A stretch of DNA of 64,000 nt from Tribonema minus (Eukaryota > Sar > Xanthophyceae > Tribonematales > Tribonemataceae), in the NCBI GenBank assembly GCA_017506865.1, contig JAFCMP010000346.1, positions 930,001 to 994,000 of the forward strand, given 5' to 3'. This document shows, in pieces, positions 29,823 through 43,662 of the stretch (within the stretch, counting starts at the first letter, position 1; the number at the start of each line of letters is the position of its first letter). The notes under the pieces were generated by a model. It was not told where the DNA came from, did not search any database, and saw only the letters and a list, made by a program, of their open reading frames with translations. The position numbers and the translations under genes are program-made.

Positions 29823-30616
29823 CGCCCCCTCCGTGACCGCGAGCCACGGGTACCACCCGCTGAGCGCGACCAGCAGGCACAGGCCCGCGGTCGCCTCCCC
29901 CCCGACGAAGTCGTCGCGGTAGAAGGGCTGCGCGGTCAGCCCCTTGTCGAGCTGGGCCCTGAGCCTGAAGCCCGCGCGCCAGGTGGCCCTGACGGAGAGG
30001 GGCCCGCAGGCGGCGGCCAGGGCGGCCTTCCACGGCTCGAGGGCGCCCTCCGGGGCCGGGGCGATGTGCCTGCCGAATCGCCACGCCTCTCCCTGCTTAG
30101 GATTTCCGGAGAAGTGCATCTCCTCGCCCGCGAGGGGGCCGGAGGCCGCCGCCAGCAGGCGGGCGAAGACGTCGGGCGGCAGGGCGCCCGCGACGACGCC
30201 CGCCGAGAGCAGCTTGGCGGGGGACGACTCACGGACGACGTCGTCGAAGTCCCTGGCCCTCCTGACGGAGTTGGCGGTGAGGGACTTACCGCCCCCTCCG
30301 GCGGCGTAGCCCGGGGAGGCCGGCGCGGGGCGACCGGACGAGGACGAGGAGGGCGACGCGGCGACGCCCCCCGCGCGGCCTCCCGCGGAGGGGCGCGTCG
30401 CGGGCCCCCCCGTCTCCGGCAGCACCGCCCACGGGTGGTCGTCTCTCTTCGGGGTGTCGGCGTCGGCGGCGCCGAGGTCGAACGCCTCGGGCGGGTACAG
30501 CGCCGGCGGCGGCGGCATCGCCTCGCCACCGCTCAGCAGGGACCCGATGCGCACCGCGTCCTCCTCCAGCTCCTCCTCCTCCGACCGAGCTCGGGCCGCC
30601 GCCGGCGCTGCCGGCG

Positions 30617-30647
<31 letters not shown>

Positions 30648-32312
30648 GCCGGAGCCCTGGTCGCCCTCCGACGCCGAGAACGCCTCTCCGTCCGCGCTCT
30701 CCGTGCTCAGCGGCGGGGGGACGCGGAGCGATCCTCCGTCGGCCGCGAGGGGGGCGAGAGGAGGGGGGACGACGGACGCCGACCGGGGCCTCGCCGCCTC
30801 GGGGGCGGCGCCGGAGGCTCGCGGGGGCGGAGGCGGCATGCCGCCTCCCCCGGAAACGGGCGCGGCGGGCTTCTGAGGGAGAGCGGCCGGTCGCTGCTGC
30901 TGCTGAGGGGGGGGCACGCCCTGCTGCTGCTGCTGCTGAGGGGGGGGCACGCCCTGCTGCTGCTGCTGCTGAGGGGGGGGCACGCCCTGCTGCTGCTGCT
31001 GCTGAGGGGGGGGCACGCCCTGCTGCTGCTGCTGCTGAGGGGGGGGCACGCACTGCTGCTGCTGCTGCTGAGGGGGGGGCACGCACTGCTGCTGCTGCTG
31101 AGGGGGGGGCACGCCCTGCTGCTGCTGCTGCTGAGGGGGGGGCACGGCCTGCTGCTGCTGCTGAGGGGGGGGCACGCCCTGCTGCTGCTGCTGCTGAGGG
31201 GGGGGCACGGCCTGCTGCTGCTGCTGAGGGAGGGGGGGCACGCCCTGCTGCTGCTGCTGATGCGGCTGCTGAGGGAGGGGGCCGACCTGCTGTCGCACGG
31301 GTACATGGGGACCCGTCGACGCCGGCGCGGGCGTCGGCTCGGACTCCATGCGGGGCGCGGGAGGGGGCAGCGGCGTCCCGCCATCACCCGCCTTTCCCGC
31401 GGTCTGGGCTCGCAGCTCCGACCACGGCACGCCTGGACCGGGGGAGTCCTGGACGGGGCGGGACGAGGGCGCCGGGGGAGAGGCTGCCGCCGCGGACGCC
31501 GGGGGAACGGCGGCGGCGGCGGCGGCCTCCGCGGCGTCGACCGCGGCGGGCGTGGCTCCCGGGGGAGAGGCTGCCGCCGCGGACGCCGGGGGAACCGCTG
31601 CGGCCGCGGCCGCGGACGCGGCGTCTACGTCGGCGGGAGTGGCTCCCTGTGCCGGCGTCGTCGCCTCGGAGGCCGCCGCCGCCGCCGTGCGATCGGGCGA
31701 GGAGATCGACGCGGCCGCCGTGCGATCGGGCGAGGAGATCGACGCGGCCGCCGCGGCGGCGGCAGCAGCCGCCCGCTCCTCCGCGCCGCTCTCGACGCCC
31801 CGCCCCTCCACGGCCTGTCTCTTGTCGCGATGCCGGGAGACCTCGTCCGGCACCGCCTCCGCCGCCCGCTTCAGCTCCTCAGAGAACCCCTCGTCGGCCG
31901 CGATCTCCGCCATCAGAGCCTCCTTCATCGCGGCCCTGAGGCGAGCGATCTCCGCGTCCTTGGCCAAACATTCCCTCGTCTCCTGTGCCAGGGACGCAGC
32001 GTGTAAGGACTCCGTCCTGTCCCAGGTCGCGGACGCGGTTCTGGCGGAGGCCTCCTCGGCCCGCAGCGCGGCTTCCGCGGCCCGCAGCGCGGCTTCCGCG
32101 GCGTCCCGCTCCGCCTTCAATTTCGCCACGGCTGCGTACGCCTCGGCCATGTCGTTCTCATTCAGCTTCTTGTGTGTCGCGAGATCCGCCTGCGCCGCCT
32201 TCATCCTCTGGAAGTCGGAGTCGCGCTCCGCCCTCAGCGCGACCAACTTGCGGTGTATGTCGAGTGCGACGGGCCTGTCGGCGCCGACGTCATCGTCTCC
32301 ACAGATCTCCAT
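29793..32312 (-). CDS. Tandem-exon gene, copy 2 (internal 2,520-bp exon)
   Basis: This is the same exon as copy 1, but the C-terminal domain is cut after LLVALSGWYPW. The frame then reads LAVTEGA and straight into MASESKESPE, ending at a splice donor (GTGAGC at 29792). Unspliced it runs to a stop at 29574, giving 912 residues. The exon is exactly 840 codons. It carries the synonymous change at 30099 shared by copies 2-6 and lacks the copy 5/6 change. Confidence 0.65.
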
Positions 32313-32345
32313 CTGCTGGCGATCGGTGATGTGCAGATGACGCGT

Positions 32346-32382
<37 letters not shown>

Positions 32383-32612
32383 CTGTAATCGAGTCAGGGC
32401 GACACCCACAGAGAGCGAGAGACAGATGGGATCGTGCGGATGCACGACTGAGCGGATTCCCGGTACGGCCTCGCTGGGATGCGCACGCCCCTCTCCTCCC
32501 GCCCGTTCCCCTCCTCTCCCTCCTTCCTGCAGGCGGGAGGTGCGGGACGGAGCGCTCGGATCGCCGGGCGGCGAGATGGGCAGGCGGCTCCAGGCTCTAG
32601 GGGCTCGCTCAC

Positions 32613-33436
32613 CTCTGGCGATTCCTTGGACTCGCTCGCCATCGCCCCCTCCGTGACCGCGAGCCACGGGTACCACCCGCTGAGCGCGACCAGCAGGCAC
32701 AGGCCCGCGGTCGCCTCCCCCCCGACGAAGTCGTCGCGGTAGAAGGGCTGCGCGGTCAGCCCCTTGTCGAGCTGGGCCCTGAGCCTGAAGCCCGCGCGCC
32801 AGGTGGCCCTGACGGAGAGGGGCCCGCAGGCGGCGGCCAGGGCGGCCTTCCACGGCTCGAGGGCGCCCTCCGGGGCCGGGGCGATGTGCCTGCCGAATCG
32901 CCACGCCTCTCCCTGCTTAGGATTTCCGGAGAAGTGCATCTCCTCGCCCGCGAGGGGGCCGGAGGCCGCCGCCAGCAGGCGGGCGAAGACGTCGGGCGGC
33001 AGGGCGCCCGCGACGACGCCCGCCGAGAGCAGCTTGGCGGGGGACGACTCACGGACGACGTCGTCGAAGTCCCTGGCCCTCCTGACGGAGTTGGCGGTGA
33101 GGGACTTACCGCCCCCTCCGGCGGCGTAGCCCGGGGAGGCCGGCGCGGGGCGACCGGACGAGGACGAGGAGGGCGACGCGGCGACGCCCCCCGCGCGGCC
33201 TCCCGCGGAGGGGCGCGTCGCGGGCCCCCCCGTCTCCGGCAGCACCGCCCACGGGTGGTCGTCTCTCTTCGGGGTGTCGGCGTCGGCGGCGCCGAGGTCG
33301 AACGCCTCGGGCGGGTACAGCGCCGGCGGCGGCGGCATCGCCTCGCCACCGCTCAGCAGGGACCCGATGCGCACCGCGTCCTCCTCCAGCTCCTCCTCCT
33401 CCGACCGAGCTCGGGCCGCCGCCGGCGCTGCCGGCG

Positions 33437-33467
<31 letters not shown>

Positions 33468-35132
33468 GCCGGAGCCCTGGTCGCCCTCCGACGCCGAGAA
33501 CGCCTCTCCGTCCGCGCTCTCCGTGCTCAGCGGCGGGGGGACGCGGAGCGATCCTCCGTCGGCCGCGAGGGGGGCGAGAGGAGGGGGGACGACGGACGCC
33601 GACCGGGGCCTCGCCGCCTCGGGGGCGGCGCCGGAGGCTCGCGGGGGCGGAGGCGGCATGCCGCCTCCCCCGGAAACGGGCGCGGCGGGCTTCTGAGGGA
33701 GAGCGGCCGGTCGCTGCTGCTGCTGAGGGGGGGGCACGCCCTGCTGCTGCTGCTGCTGAGGGGGGGGCACGCCCTGCTGCTGCTGCTGCTGAGGGGGGGG
33801 CACGCCCTGCTGCTGCTGCTGCTGAGGGGGGGGCACGCCCTGCTGCTGCTGCTGCTGAGGGGGGGGCACGCACTGCTGCTGCTGCTGCTGAGGGGGGGGC
33901 ACGCACTGCTGCTGCTGCTGAGGGGGGGGCACGCCCTGCTGCTGCTGCTGCTGAGGGGGGGGCACGGCCTGCTGCTGCTGCTGAGGGGGGGGCACGCCCT
34001 GCTGCTGCTGCTGCTGAGGGGGGGGCACGGCCTGCTGCTGCTGCTGAGGGAGGGGGGGCACGCCCTGCTGCTGCTGCTGATGCGGCTGCTGAGGGAGGGG
34101 GCCGACCTGCTGTCGCACGGGTACATGGGGACCCGTCGACGCCGGCGCGGGCGTCGGCTCGGACTCCATGCGGGGCGCGGGAGGGGGCAGCGGCGTCCCG
34201 CCATCACCCGCCTTTCCCGCGGTCTGGGCTCGCAGCTCCGACCACGGCACGCCTGGACCGGGGGAGTCCTGGACGGGGCGGGACGAGGGCGCCGGGGGAG
34301 AGGCTGCCGCCGCGGACGCCGGGGGAACGGCGGCGGCGGCGGCGGCCTCCGCGGCGTCGACCGCGGCGGGCGTGGCTCCCGGGGGAGAGGCTGCCGCCGC
34401 GGACGCCGGGGGAACCGCTGCGGCCGCGGCCGCGGACGCGGCGTCTACGTCGGCGGGAGTGGCTCCCTGTGCCGGCGTCGTCGCCTCGGAGGCCGCCGCC
34501 GCCGCCGTGCGATCGGGCGAGGAGATCGACGCGGCCGCCGTGCGATCGGGCGAGGAGATCGACGCGGCCGCCGCGGCGGCGGCAGCAGCCGCCCGCTCCT
34601 CCGCGCCGCTCTCGACGCCCCGCCCCTCCACGGCCTGTCTCTTGTCGCGATGCCGGGAGACCTCGTCCGGCACCGCCTCCGCCGCCCGCTTCAGCTCCTC
34701 AGAGAACCCCTCGTCGGCCGCGATCTCCGCCATCAGAGCCTCCTTCATCGCGGCCCTGAGGCGAGCGATCTCCGCGTCCTTGGCCAAACATTCCCTCGTC
34801 TCCTGTGCCAGGGACGCAGCGTGTAAGGACTCCGTCCTGTCCCAGGTCGCGGACGCGGTTCTGGCGGAGGCCTCCTCGGCCCGCAGCGCGGCTTCCGCGG
34901 CCCGCAGCGCGGCTTCCGCGGCGTCCCGCTCCGCCTTCAATTTCGCCACGGCTGCGTACGCCTCGGCCATGTCGTTCTCATTCAGCTTCTTGTGTGTCGC
35001 GAGATCCGCCTGCGCCGCCTTCATCCTCTGGAAGTCGGAGTCGCGCTCCGCCCTCAGCGCGACCAACTTGCGGTGTATGTCGAGTGCGACGGGCCTGTCG
35101 GCGCCGACGTCATCGTCTCCACAGATCTCCAT
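32613..35132 (-). CDS. Tandem-exon gene, copy 3 (internal 2,520-bp exon)
   Basis: Identical to copy 2 at the two sites that vary among copies. Same in-frame junction and same donor (32612). Unspliced it would stop at 32394. Confidence 0.65.
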
Positions 35133-35165
35133 CTGCTGGCGATCGGTGATGTGCAGATGACGCGT

Positions 35166-35202
<37 letters not shown>

Positions 35203-35432
35203 CTGTAATCGAGTCAGGGCGACACCCACAGAGAGCGAGAGACAGATGGGATCGTGCGGATGCACGACTGAGCGGATTCCCGGTACGGCCTCGCTGGGAT
35301 GCGCACGCCCCTCTCCTCCCGCCCGTTCCCCTCCTCTCCCTCCTTCCTGCAGGCGGGAGGTGCGGGACGGAGCGCTCGGATCGCCGGGCGGCGAGATGGG
35401 CAGGCGGCTCCAGGCTCTAGGGGCTCGCTCAC

Positions 35433-36256
35433 CTCTGGCGATTCCTTGGACTCGCTCGCCATCGCCCCCTCCGTGACCGCGAGCCACGGGTACCACCCGC
35501 TGAGCGCGACCAGCAGGCACAGGCCCGCGGTCGCCTCCCCCCCGACGAAGTCGTCGCGGTAGAAGGGCTGCGCGGTCAGCCCCTTGTCGAGCTGGGCCCT
35601 GAGCCTGAAGCCCGCGCGCCAGGTGGCCCTGACGGAGAGGGGCCCGCAGGCGGCGGCCAGGGCGGCCTTCCACGGCTCGAGGGCGCCCTCCGGGGCCGGG
35701 GCGATGTGCCTGCCGAATCGCCACGCCTCTCCCTGCTTAGGATTTCCGGAGAAGTGCATCTCCTCGCCCGCGAGGGGGCCGGAGGCCGCCGCCAGCAGGC
35801 GGGCGAAGACGTCGGGCGGCAGGGCGCCCGCGACGACGCCCGCCGAGAGCAGCTTGGCGGGGGACGACTCACGGACGACGTCGTCGAAGTCCCTGGCCCT
35901 CCTGACGGAGTTGGCGGTGAGGGACTTACCGCCCCCTCCGGCGGCGTAGCCCGGGGAGGCCGGCGCGGGGCGACCGGACGAGGACGAGGAGGGCGACGCG
36001 GCGACGCCCCCCGCGCGGCCTCCCGCGGAGGGGCGCGTCGCGGGCCCCCCCGTCTCCGGCAGCACCGCCCACGGGTGGTCGTCTCTCTTCGGGGTGTCGG
36101 CGTCGGCGGCGCCGAGGTCGAACGCCTCGGGCGGGTACAGCGCCGGCGGCGGCGGCATCGCCTCGCCACCGCTCAGCAGGGACCCGATGCGCACCGCGTC
36201 CTCCTCCAGCTCCTCCTCCTCCGACCGAGCTCGGGCCGCCGCCGGCGCTGCCGGCG

Positions 36257-36287
<31 letters not shown>

Positions 36288-37952
36288 GCCGGAGCCCTGG
36301 TCGCCCTCCGACGCCGAGAACGCCTCTCCGTCCGCGCTCTCCGTGCTCAGCGGCGGGGGGACGCGGAGCGATCCTCCGTCGGCCGCGAGGGGGGCGAGAG
36401 GAGGGGGGACGACGGACGCCGACCGGGGCCTCGCCGCCTCGGGGGCGGCGCCGGAGGCTCGCGGGGGCGGAGGCGGCATGCCGCCTCCCCCGGAAACGGG
36501 CGCGGCGGGCTTCTGAGGGAGAGCGGCCGGTCGCTGCTGCTGCTGAGGGGGGGGCACGCCCTGCTGCTGCTGCTGCTGAGGGGGGGGCACGCCCTGCTGC
36601 TGCTGCTGCTGAGGGGGGGGCACGCCCTGCTGCTGCTGCTGCTGAGGGGGGGGCACGCCCTGCTGCTGCTGCTGCTGAGGGGGGGGCACGCACTGCTGCT
36701 GCTGCTGCTGAGGGGGGGGCACGCACTGCTGCTGCTGCTGAGGGGGGGGCACGCCCTGCTGCTGCTGCTGCTGAGGGGGGGGCACGGCCTGCTGCTGCTG
36801 CTGAGGGGGGGGCACGCCCTGCTGCTGCTGCTGCTGAGGGGGGGGCACGGCCTGCTGCTGCTGCTGAGGGAGGGGGGGCACGCCCTGCTGCTGCTGCTGA
36901 TGCGGCTGCTGAGGGAGGGGGCCGACCTGCTGTCGCACGGGTACATGGGGACCCGTCGACGCCGGCGCGGGCGTCGGCTCGGACTCCATGCGGGGCGCGG
37001 GAGGGGGCAGCGGCGTCCCGCCATCACCCGCCTTTCCCGCGGTCTGGGCTCGCAGCTCCGACCACGGCACGCCTGGACCGGGGGAGTCCTGGACGGGGCG
37101 GGACGAGGGCGCCGGGGGAGAGGCTGCCGCCGCGGACGCCGGGGGAACGGCGGCGGCGGCGGCGGCCTCCGCGGCGTCGACCGCGGCGGGCGTGGCTCCC
37201 GGGGGAGAGGCTGCCGCCGCGGACGCCGGGGGAACCGCTGCGGCCGCGGCCGCGGACGCGGCGTCTACGTCGGCGGGAGTGGCTCCCTGTGCCGGCGTCG
37301 TCGCCTCGGAGGCCGCCGCCGCCGCCGTGCGATCGGGCGAGGAGATCGACGCGGCCGCCGTGCGATCGGGCGAGGAGATCGACGCGGCCGCCGCGGCGGC
37401 GGCAGCAGCCGCCCGCTCCTCCGCGCCGCTCTCGACGCCCCGCCCCTCCACGGCCTGTCTCTTGTCGCGATGCCGGGAGACCTCGTCCGGCACCGCCTCC
37501 GCCGCCCGCTTCAGCTCCTCAGAGAACCCCTCGTCGGCCGCGATCTCCGCCATCAGAGCCTCCTTCATCGCGGCCCTGAGGCGAGCGATCTCCGCGTCCT
37601 TGGCCAAACATTCCCTCGTCTCCTGTGCCAGGGACGCAGCGTGTAAGGACTCCGTCCTGTCCCAGGTCGCGGACGCGGTTCTGGCGGAGGCCTCCTCGGC
37701 CCGCAGCGCGGCTTCCGCGGCCCGCAGCGCGGCTTCCGCGGCGTCCCGCTCCGCCTTCAATTTCGCCACGGCTGCGTACGCCTCGGCCATGTCGTTCTCA
37801 TTCAGCTTCTTGTGTGTCGCGAGATCCGCCTGCGCCGCCTTCATCCTCTGGAAGTCGGAGTCGCGCTCCGCCCTCAGCGCGACCAACTTGCGGTGTATGT
37901 CGAGTGCGACGGGCCTGTCGGCGCCGACGTCATCGTCTCCACAGATCTCCAT
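35433..37952 (-). CDS. Tandem-exon gene, copy 4 (internal 2,520-bp exon)
   Basis: Identical to copies 2 and 3 at the two sites that vary among copies. Donor at 35432; unspliced stop at 35214. Confidence 0.65.
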
Positions 37953-37985
37953 CTGCTGGCGATCGGTGATGTGCAGATGACGCGT

Positions 37986-38022
<37 letters not shown>

Positions 38023-38252
38023 CTGTAATCGAGTCAGGGCGACACCCACAGAGAGCGAGAGACAGATGGGATCGTGCGGATGCACGACTGAGCGGATTCC
38101 CGGTACGGCCTCGCTGGGATGCGCACGCCCCTCTCCTCCCGCCCGTTCCCCTCCTCTCCCTCCTTCCTGCAGGCGGGAGGTGCGGGACGGAGCGCTCGGA
38201 TCGCCGGGCGGCGAGATGGGCAGGCGGCTCCAGGCTCTAGGGGCTCGCTCAC

Positions 38253-39076
38253 CTCTGGCGATTCCTTGGACTCGCTCGCCATCGCCCCCTCCGTGACCGC
38301 GAGCCACGGGTACCACCCGCTGAGCGCGACCAGCAGGCACAGGCCCGCGGTCGCCTCCCCCCCGACGAAGTCGTCGCGGTAGAAGGGCTGCGCGGTCAGC
38401 CCCTTGTCGAGCTGGGCCCTGAGCCTGAAGCCCGCGCGCCAGGTGGCCCTGACGGAGAGGGGCCCGCAGGCGGCGGCCAGGGCGGCCTTCCACGGCTCGA
38501 GGGCGCCCTCCGGGGCCGGGGCGATGTGCCTGCCGAATCGCCACGCCTCTCCCTGCTTAGGACTTCCGGAGAAGTGCATCTCCTCGCCCGCGAGGGGGCC
38601 GGAGGCCGCCGCCAGCAGGCGGGCGAAGACGTCGGGCGGCAGGGCGCCCGCGACGACGCCCGCCGAGAGCAGCTTGGCGGGGGACGACTCACGGACGACG
38701 TCGTCGAAGTCCCTGGCCCTCCTGACGGAGTTGGCGGTGAGGGACTTACCGCCCCCTCCGGCGGCGTAGCCCGGGGAGGCCGGCGCGGGGCGACCGGACG
38801 AGGACGAGGAGGGCGACGCGGCGACGCCCCCCGCGCGGCCTCCCGCGGAGGGGCGCGTCGCGGGCCCCCCCGTCTCCGGCAGCACCGCCCACGGGTGGTC
38901 GTCTCTCTTCGGGGTGTCGGCGTCGGCGGCGCCGAGGTCGAACGCCTCGGGCGGGTACAGCGCCGGCGGCGGCGGCATCGCCTCGCCACCGCTCAGCAGG
39001 GACCCGATGCGCACCGCGTCCTCCTCCAGCTCCTCCTCCTCCGACCGAGCTCGGGCCGCCGCCGGCGCTGCCGGCG

Positions 39077-39107
<31 letters not shown>

Positions 39108-40772
39108 GCCGGAGCCCTGGTCGCCCTCCGACGCCGAGAACGCCTCTCCGTCCGCGCTCTCCGTGCTCAGCGGCGGGGGGACGCGGAGCGATCCTCCGTC
39201 GGCCGCGAGGGGGGCGAGAGGAGGGGGGACGACGGACGCCGACCGGGGCCTCGCCGCCTCGGGGGCGGCGCCGGAGGCTCGCGGGGGCGGAGGCGGCATG
39301 CCGCCTCCCCCGGAAACGGGCGCGGCGGGCTTCTGAGGGAGAGCGGCCGGTCGCTGCTGCTGCTGAGGGGGGGGCACGCCCTGCTGCTGCTGCTGCTGAG
39401 GGGGGGGCACGCCCTGCTGCTGCTGCTGCTGAGGGGGGGGCACGCCCTGCTGCTGCTGCTGCTGAGGGGGGGGCACGCCCTGCTGCTGCTGCTGCTGAGG
39501 GGGGGGCACGCACTGCTGCTGCTGCTGCTGAGGGGGGGGCACGCACTGCTGCTGCTGCTGAGGGGGGGGCACGCCCTGCTGCTGCTGCTGCTGAGGGGGG
39601 GGCACGGCCTGCTGCTGCTGCTGAGGGGGGGGCACGCCCTGCTGCTGCTGCTGCTGAGGGGGGGGCACGGCCTGCTGCTGCTGCTGAGGGAGGGGGGGCA
39701 CGCCCTGCTGCTGCTGCTGATGCGGCTGCTGAGGGAGGGGGCCGACCTGCTGTCGCACGGGTACATGGGGACCCGTCGACGCCGGCGCGGGCGTCGGCTC
39801 GGACTCCATGCGGGGCGCGGGAGGGGGCAGCGGCGTCCCGCCATCACCCGCCTTTCCCGCGGTCTGGGCTCGCAGCTCCGACCACGGCACGCCTGGACCG
39901 GGGGAGTCCTGGACGGGGCGGGACGAGGGCGCCGGGGGAGAGGCTGCCGCCGCGGACGCCGGGGGAACGGCGGCGGCGGCGGCGGCCTCCGCGGCGTCGA
40001 CCGCGGCGGGCGTGGCTCCCGGGGGAGAGGCTGCCGCCGCGGACGCCGGGGGAACCGCTGCGGCCGCGGCCGCGGACGCGGCGTCTACGTCGGCGGGAGT
40101 GGCTCCCTGTGCCGGCGTCGTCGCCTCGGAGGCCGCCGCCGCCGCCGTGCGATCGGGCGAGGAGATCGACGCGGCCGCCGTGCGATCGGGCGAGGAGATC
40201 GACGCGGCCGCCGCGGCGGCGGCAGCAGCCGCCCGCTCCTCCGCGCCGCTCTCGACGCCCCGCCCCTCCACGGCCTGTCTCTTGTCGCGATGCCGGGAGA
40301 CCTCGTCCGGCACCGCCTCCGCCGCCCGCTTCAGCTCCTCAGAGAACCCCTCGTCGGCCGCGATCTCCGCCATCAGAGCCTCCTTCATCGCGGCCCTGAG
40401 GCGAGCGATCTCCGCGTCCTTGGCCAAACATTCCCTCGTCTCCTGTGCCAGGGACGCAGCGTGTAAGGACTCCGTCCTGTCCCAGGTCGCGGACGCGGTT
40501 CTGGCGGAGGCCTCCTCGGCCCGCAGCGCGGCTTCCGCGGCCCGCAGCGCGGCTTCCGCGGCGTCCCGCTCCGCCTTCAATTTCGCCACGGCTGCGTACG
40601 CCTCGGCCATGTCGTTCTCATTCAGCTTCTTGTGTGTCGCGAGATCCGCCTGCGCCGCCTTCATCCTCTGGAAGTCGGAGTCGCGCTCCGCCCTCAGCGC
40701 GACCAACTTGCGGTGTATGTCGAGTGCGACGGGCCTGTCGGCGCCGACGTCATCGTCTCCACAGATCTCCAT
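38253..40772 (-). CDS. Tandem-exon gene, copy 5 (internal 2,520-bp exon)
   Basis: Differs from copies 1-4 at 38563, where the codon for Asn in HFSGNPKQGEA becomes Ser (HFSGSPKQGEA); the change is shared only with copy 6. Donor at 38252; unspliced stop at 38034. Confidence 0.65.
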
Positions 40773-40805
40773 CTGCTGGCGATCGGTGATGTGCAGATGA
40801 CGCGT

Positions 40806-40842
<37 letters not shown>

Positions 40843-41072
40843 CTGTAATCGAGTCAGGGCGACACCCACAGAGAGCGAGAGACAGATGGGATCGTGCGGA
40901 TGCACGACTGAGCGGATTCCCGGTACGGCCTCGCTGGGATGCGCACGCCCCTCTCCTCCCGCCCGTTCCCCTCCTCTCCCTCCTTCCTGCAGGCGGGAGG
41001 TGCGGGACGGAGCGCTCGGATCGCCGGGCGGCGAGATGGGCAGGCGGCTCCAGGCTCTAGGGGCTCGCTCAC

Positions 41073-41896
41073 CTCTGGCGATTCCTTGGACTCGCTCGCC
41101 ATCGCCCCCTCCGTGACCGCGAGCCACGGGTACCACCCGCTGAGCGCGACCAGCAGGCACAGGCCCGCGGTCGCCTCCCCCCCGACGAAGTCGTCGCGGT
41201 AGAAGGGCTGCGCGGTCAGCCCCTTGTCGAGCTGGGCCCTGAGCCTGAAGCCCGCGCGCCAGGTGGCCCTGACGGAGAGGGGCCCGCAGGCGGCGGCCAG
41301 GGCGGCCTTCCACGGCTCGAGGGCGCCCTCCGGGGCCGGGGCGATGTGCCTGCCGAATCGCCACGCCTCTCCCTGCTTAGGACTTCCGGAGAAGTGCATC
41401 TCCTCGCCCGCGAGGGGGCCGGAGGCCGCCGCCAGCAGGCGGGCGAAGACGTCGGGCGGCAGGGCGCCCGCGACGACGCCCGCCGAGAGCAGCTTGGCGG
41501 GGGACGACTCACGGACGACGTCGTCGAAGTCCCTGGCCCTCCTGACGGAGTTGGCGGTGAGGGACTTACCGCCCCCTCCGGCGGCGTAGCCCGGGGAGGC
41601 CGGCGCGGGGCGACCGGACGAGGACGAGGAGGGCGACGCGGCGACGCCCCCCGCGCGGCCTCCCGCGGAGGGGCGCGTCGCGGGCCCCCCCGTCTCCGGC
41701 AGCACCGCCCACGGGTGGTCGTCTCTCTTCGGGGTGTCGGCGTCGGCGGCGCCGAGGTCGAACGCCTCGGGCGGGTACAGCGCCGGCGGCGGCGGCATCG
41801 CCTCGCCACCGCTCAGCAGGGACCCGATGCGCACCGCGTCCTCCTCCAGCTCCTCCTCCTCCGACCGAGCTCGGGCCGCCGCCGGCGCTGCCGGCG

Positions 41897-41927
<31 letters not shown>

Positions 41928-43592
41928 GCCGGAGCCCTGGTCGCCCTCCGACGCCGAGAACGCCTCTCCGTCCGCGCTCTCCGTGCTCAGCGGCGGGGGG
42001 ACGCGGAGCGATCCTCCGTCGGCCGCGAGGGGGGCGAGAGGAGGGGGGACGACGGACGCCGACCGGGGCCTCGCCGCCTCGGGGGCGGCGCCGGAGGCTC
42101 GCGGGGGCGGAGGCGGCATGCCGCCTCCCCCGGAAACGGGCGCGGCGGGCTTCTGAGGGAGAGCGGCCGGTCGCTGCTGCTGCTGAGGGGGGGGCACGCC
42201 CTGCTGCTGCTGCTGCTGAGGGGGGGGCACGCCCTGCTGCTGCTGCTGCTGAGGGGGGGGCACGCCCTGCTGCTGCTGCTGCTGAGGGGGGGGCACGCCC
42301 TGCTGCTGCTGCTGCTGAGGGGGGGGCACGCACTGCTGCTGCTGCTGCTGAGGGGGGGGCACGCACTGCTGCTGCTGCTGAGGGGGGGGCACGCCCTGCT
42401 GCTGCTGCTGCTGAGGGGGGGGCACGGCCTGCTGCTGCTGCTGAGGGGGGGGCACGCCCTGCTGCTGCTGCTGCTGAGGGGGGGGCACGGCCTGCTGCTG
42501 CTGCTGAGGGAGGGGGGGCACGCCCTGCTGCTGCTGCTGATGCGGCTGCTGAGGGAGGGGGCCGACCTGCTGTCGCACGGGTACATGGGGACCCGTCGAC
42601 GCCGGCGCGGGCGTCGGCTCGGACTCCATGCGGGGCGCGGGAGGGGGCAGCGGCGTCCCGCCATCACCCGCCTTTCCCGCGGTCTGGGCTCGCAGCTCCG
42701 ACCACGGCACGCCTGGACCGGGGGAGTCCTGGACGGGGCGGGACGAGGGCGCCGGGGGAGAGGCTGCCGCCGCGGACGCCGGGGGAACGGCGGCGGCGGC
42801 GGCGGCCTCCGCGGCGTCGACCGCGGCGGGCGTGGCTCCCGGGGGAGAGGCTGCCGCCGCGGACGCCGGGGGAACCGCTGCGGCCGCGGCCGCGGACGCG
42901 GCGTCTACGTCGGCGGGAGTGGCTCCCTGTGCCGGCGTCGTCGCCTCGGAGGCCGCCGCCGCCGCCGTGCGATCGGGCGAGGAGATCGACGCGGCCGCCG
43001 TGCGATCGGGCGAGGAGATCGACGCGGCCGCCGCGGCGGCGGCAGCAGCCGCCCGCTCCTCCGCGCCGCTCTCGACGCCCCGCCCCTCCACGGCCTGTCT
43101 CTTGTCGCGATGCCGGGAGACCTCGTCCGGCACCGCCTCCGCCGCCCGCTTCAGCTCCTCAGAGAACCCCTCGTCGGCCGCGATCTCCGCCATCAGAGCC
43201 TCCTTCATCGCGGCCCTGAGGCGAGCGATCTCCGCGTCCTTGGCCAAACATTCCCTCGTCTCCTGTGCCAGGGACGCAGCGTGTAAGGACTCCGTCCTGT
43301 CCCAGGTCGCGGACGCGGTTCTGGCGGAGGCCTCCTCGGCCCGCAGCGCGGCTTCCGCGGCCCGCAGCGCGGCTTCCGCGGCGTCCCGCTCCGCCTTCAA
43401 TTTCGCCACGGCTGCGTACGCCTCGGCCATGTCGTTCTCATTCAGCTTCTTGTGTGTCGCGAGATCCGCCTGCGCCGCCTTCATCCTCTGGAAGTCGGAG
43501 TCGCGCTCCGCCCTCAGCGCGACCAACTTGCGGTGTATGTCGAGTGCGACGGGCCTGTCGGCGCCGACGTCATCGTCTCCACAGATCTCCAT
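41073..43592 (-). CDS. Tandem-exon gene, copy 6 (first large exon)
   Basis: This is the 5'-most large exon. Its Asn-to-Ser change at 41383 pairs it with copy 5. It is preceded by an intron (43892-43593) and by the outermost exon 1 at 43922-43893. Upstream of that exon the sequence is unique to this end of the array, so the native promoter should lie beyond 43940. Confidence 0.65.
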
Positions 43593-43625
43593 CTGCTGGC
43601 GATCGGTGATGTGCAGATGACGCGT

Positions 43626-43662
<37 letters not shown>

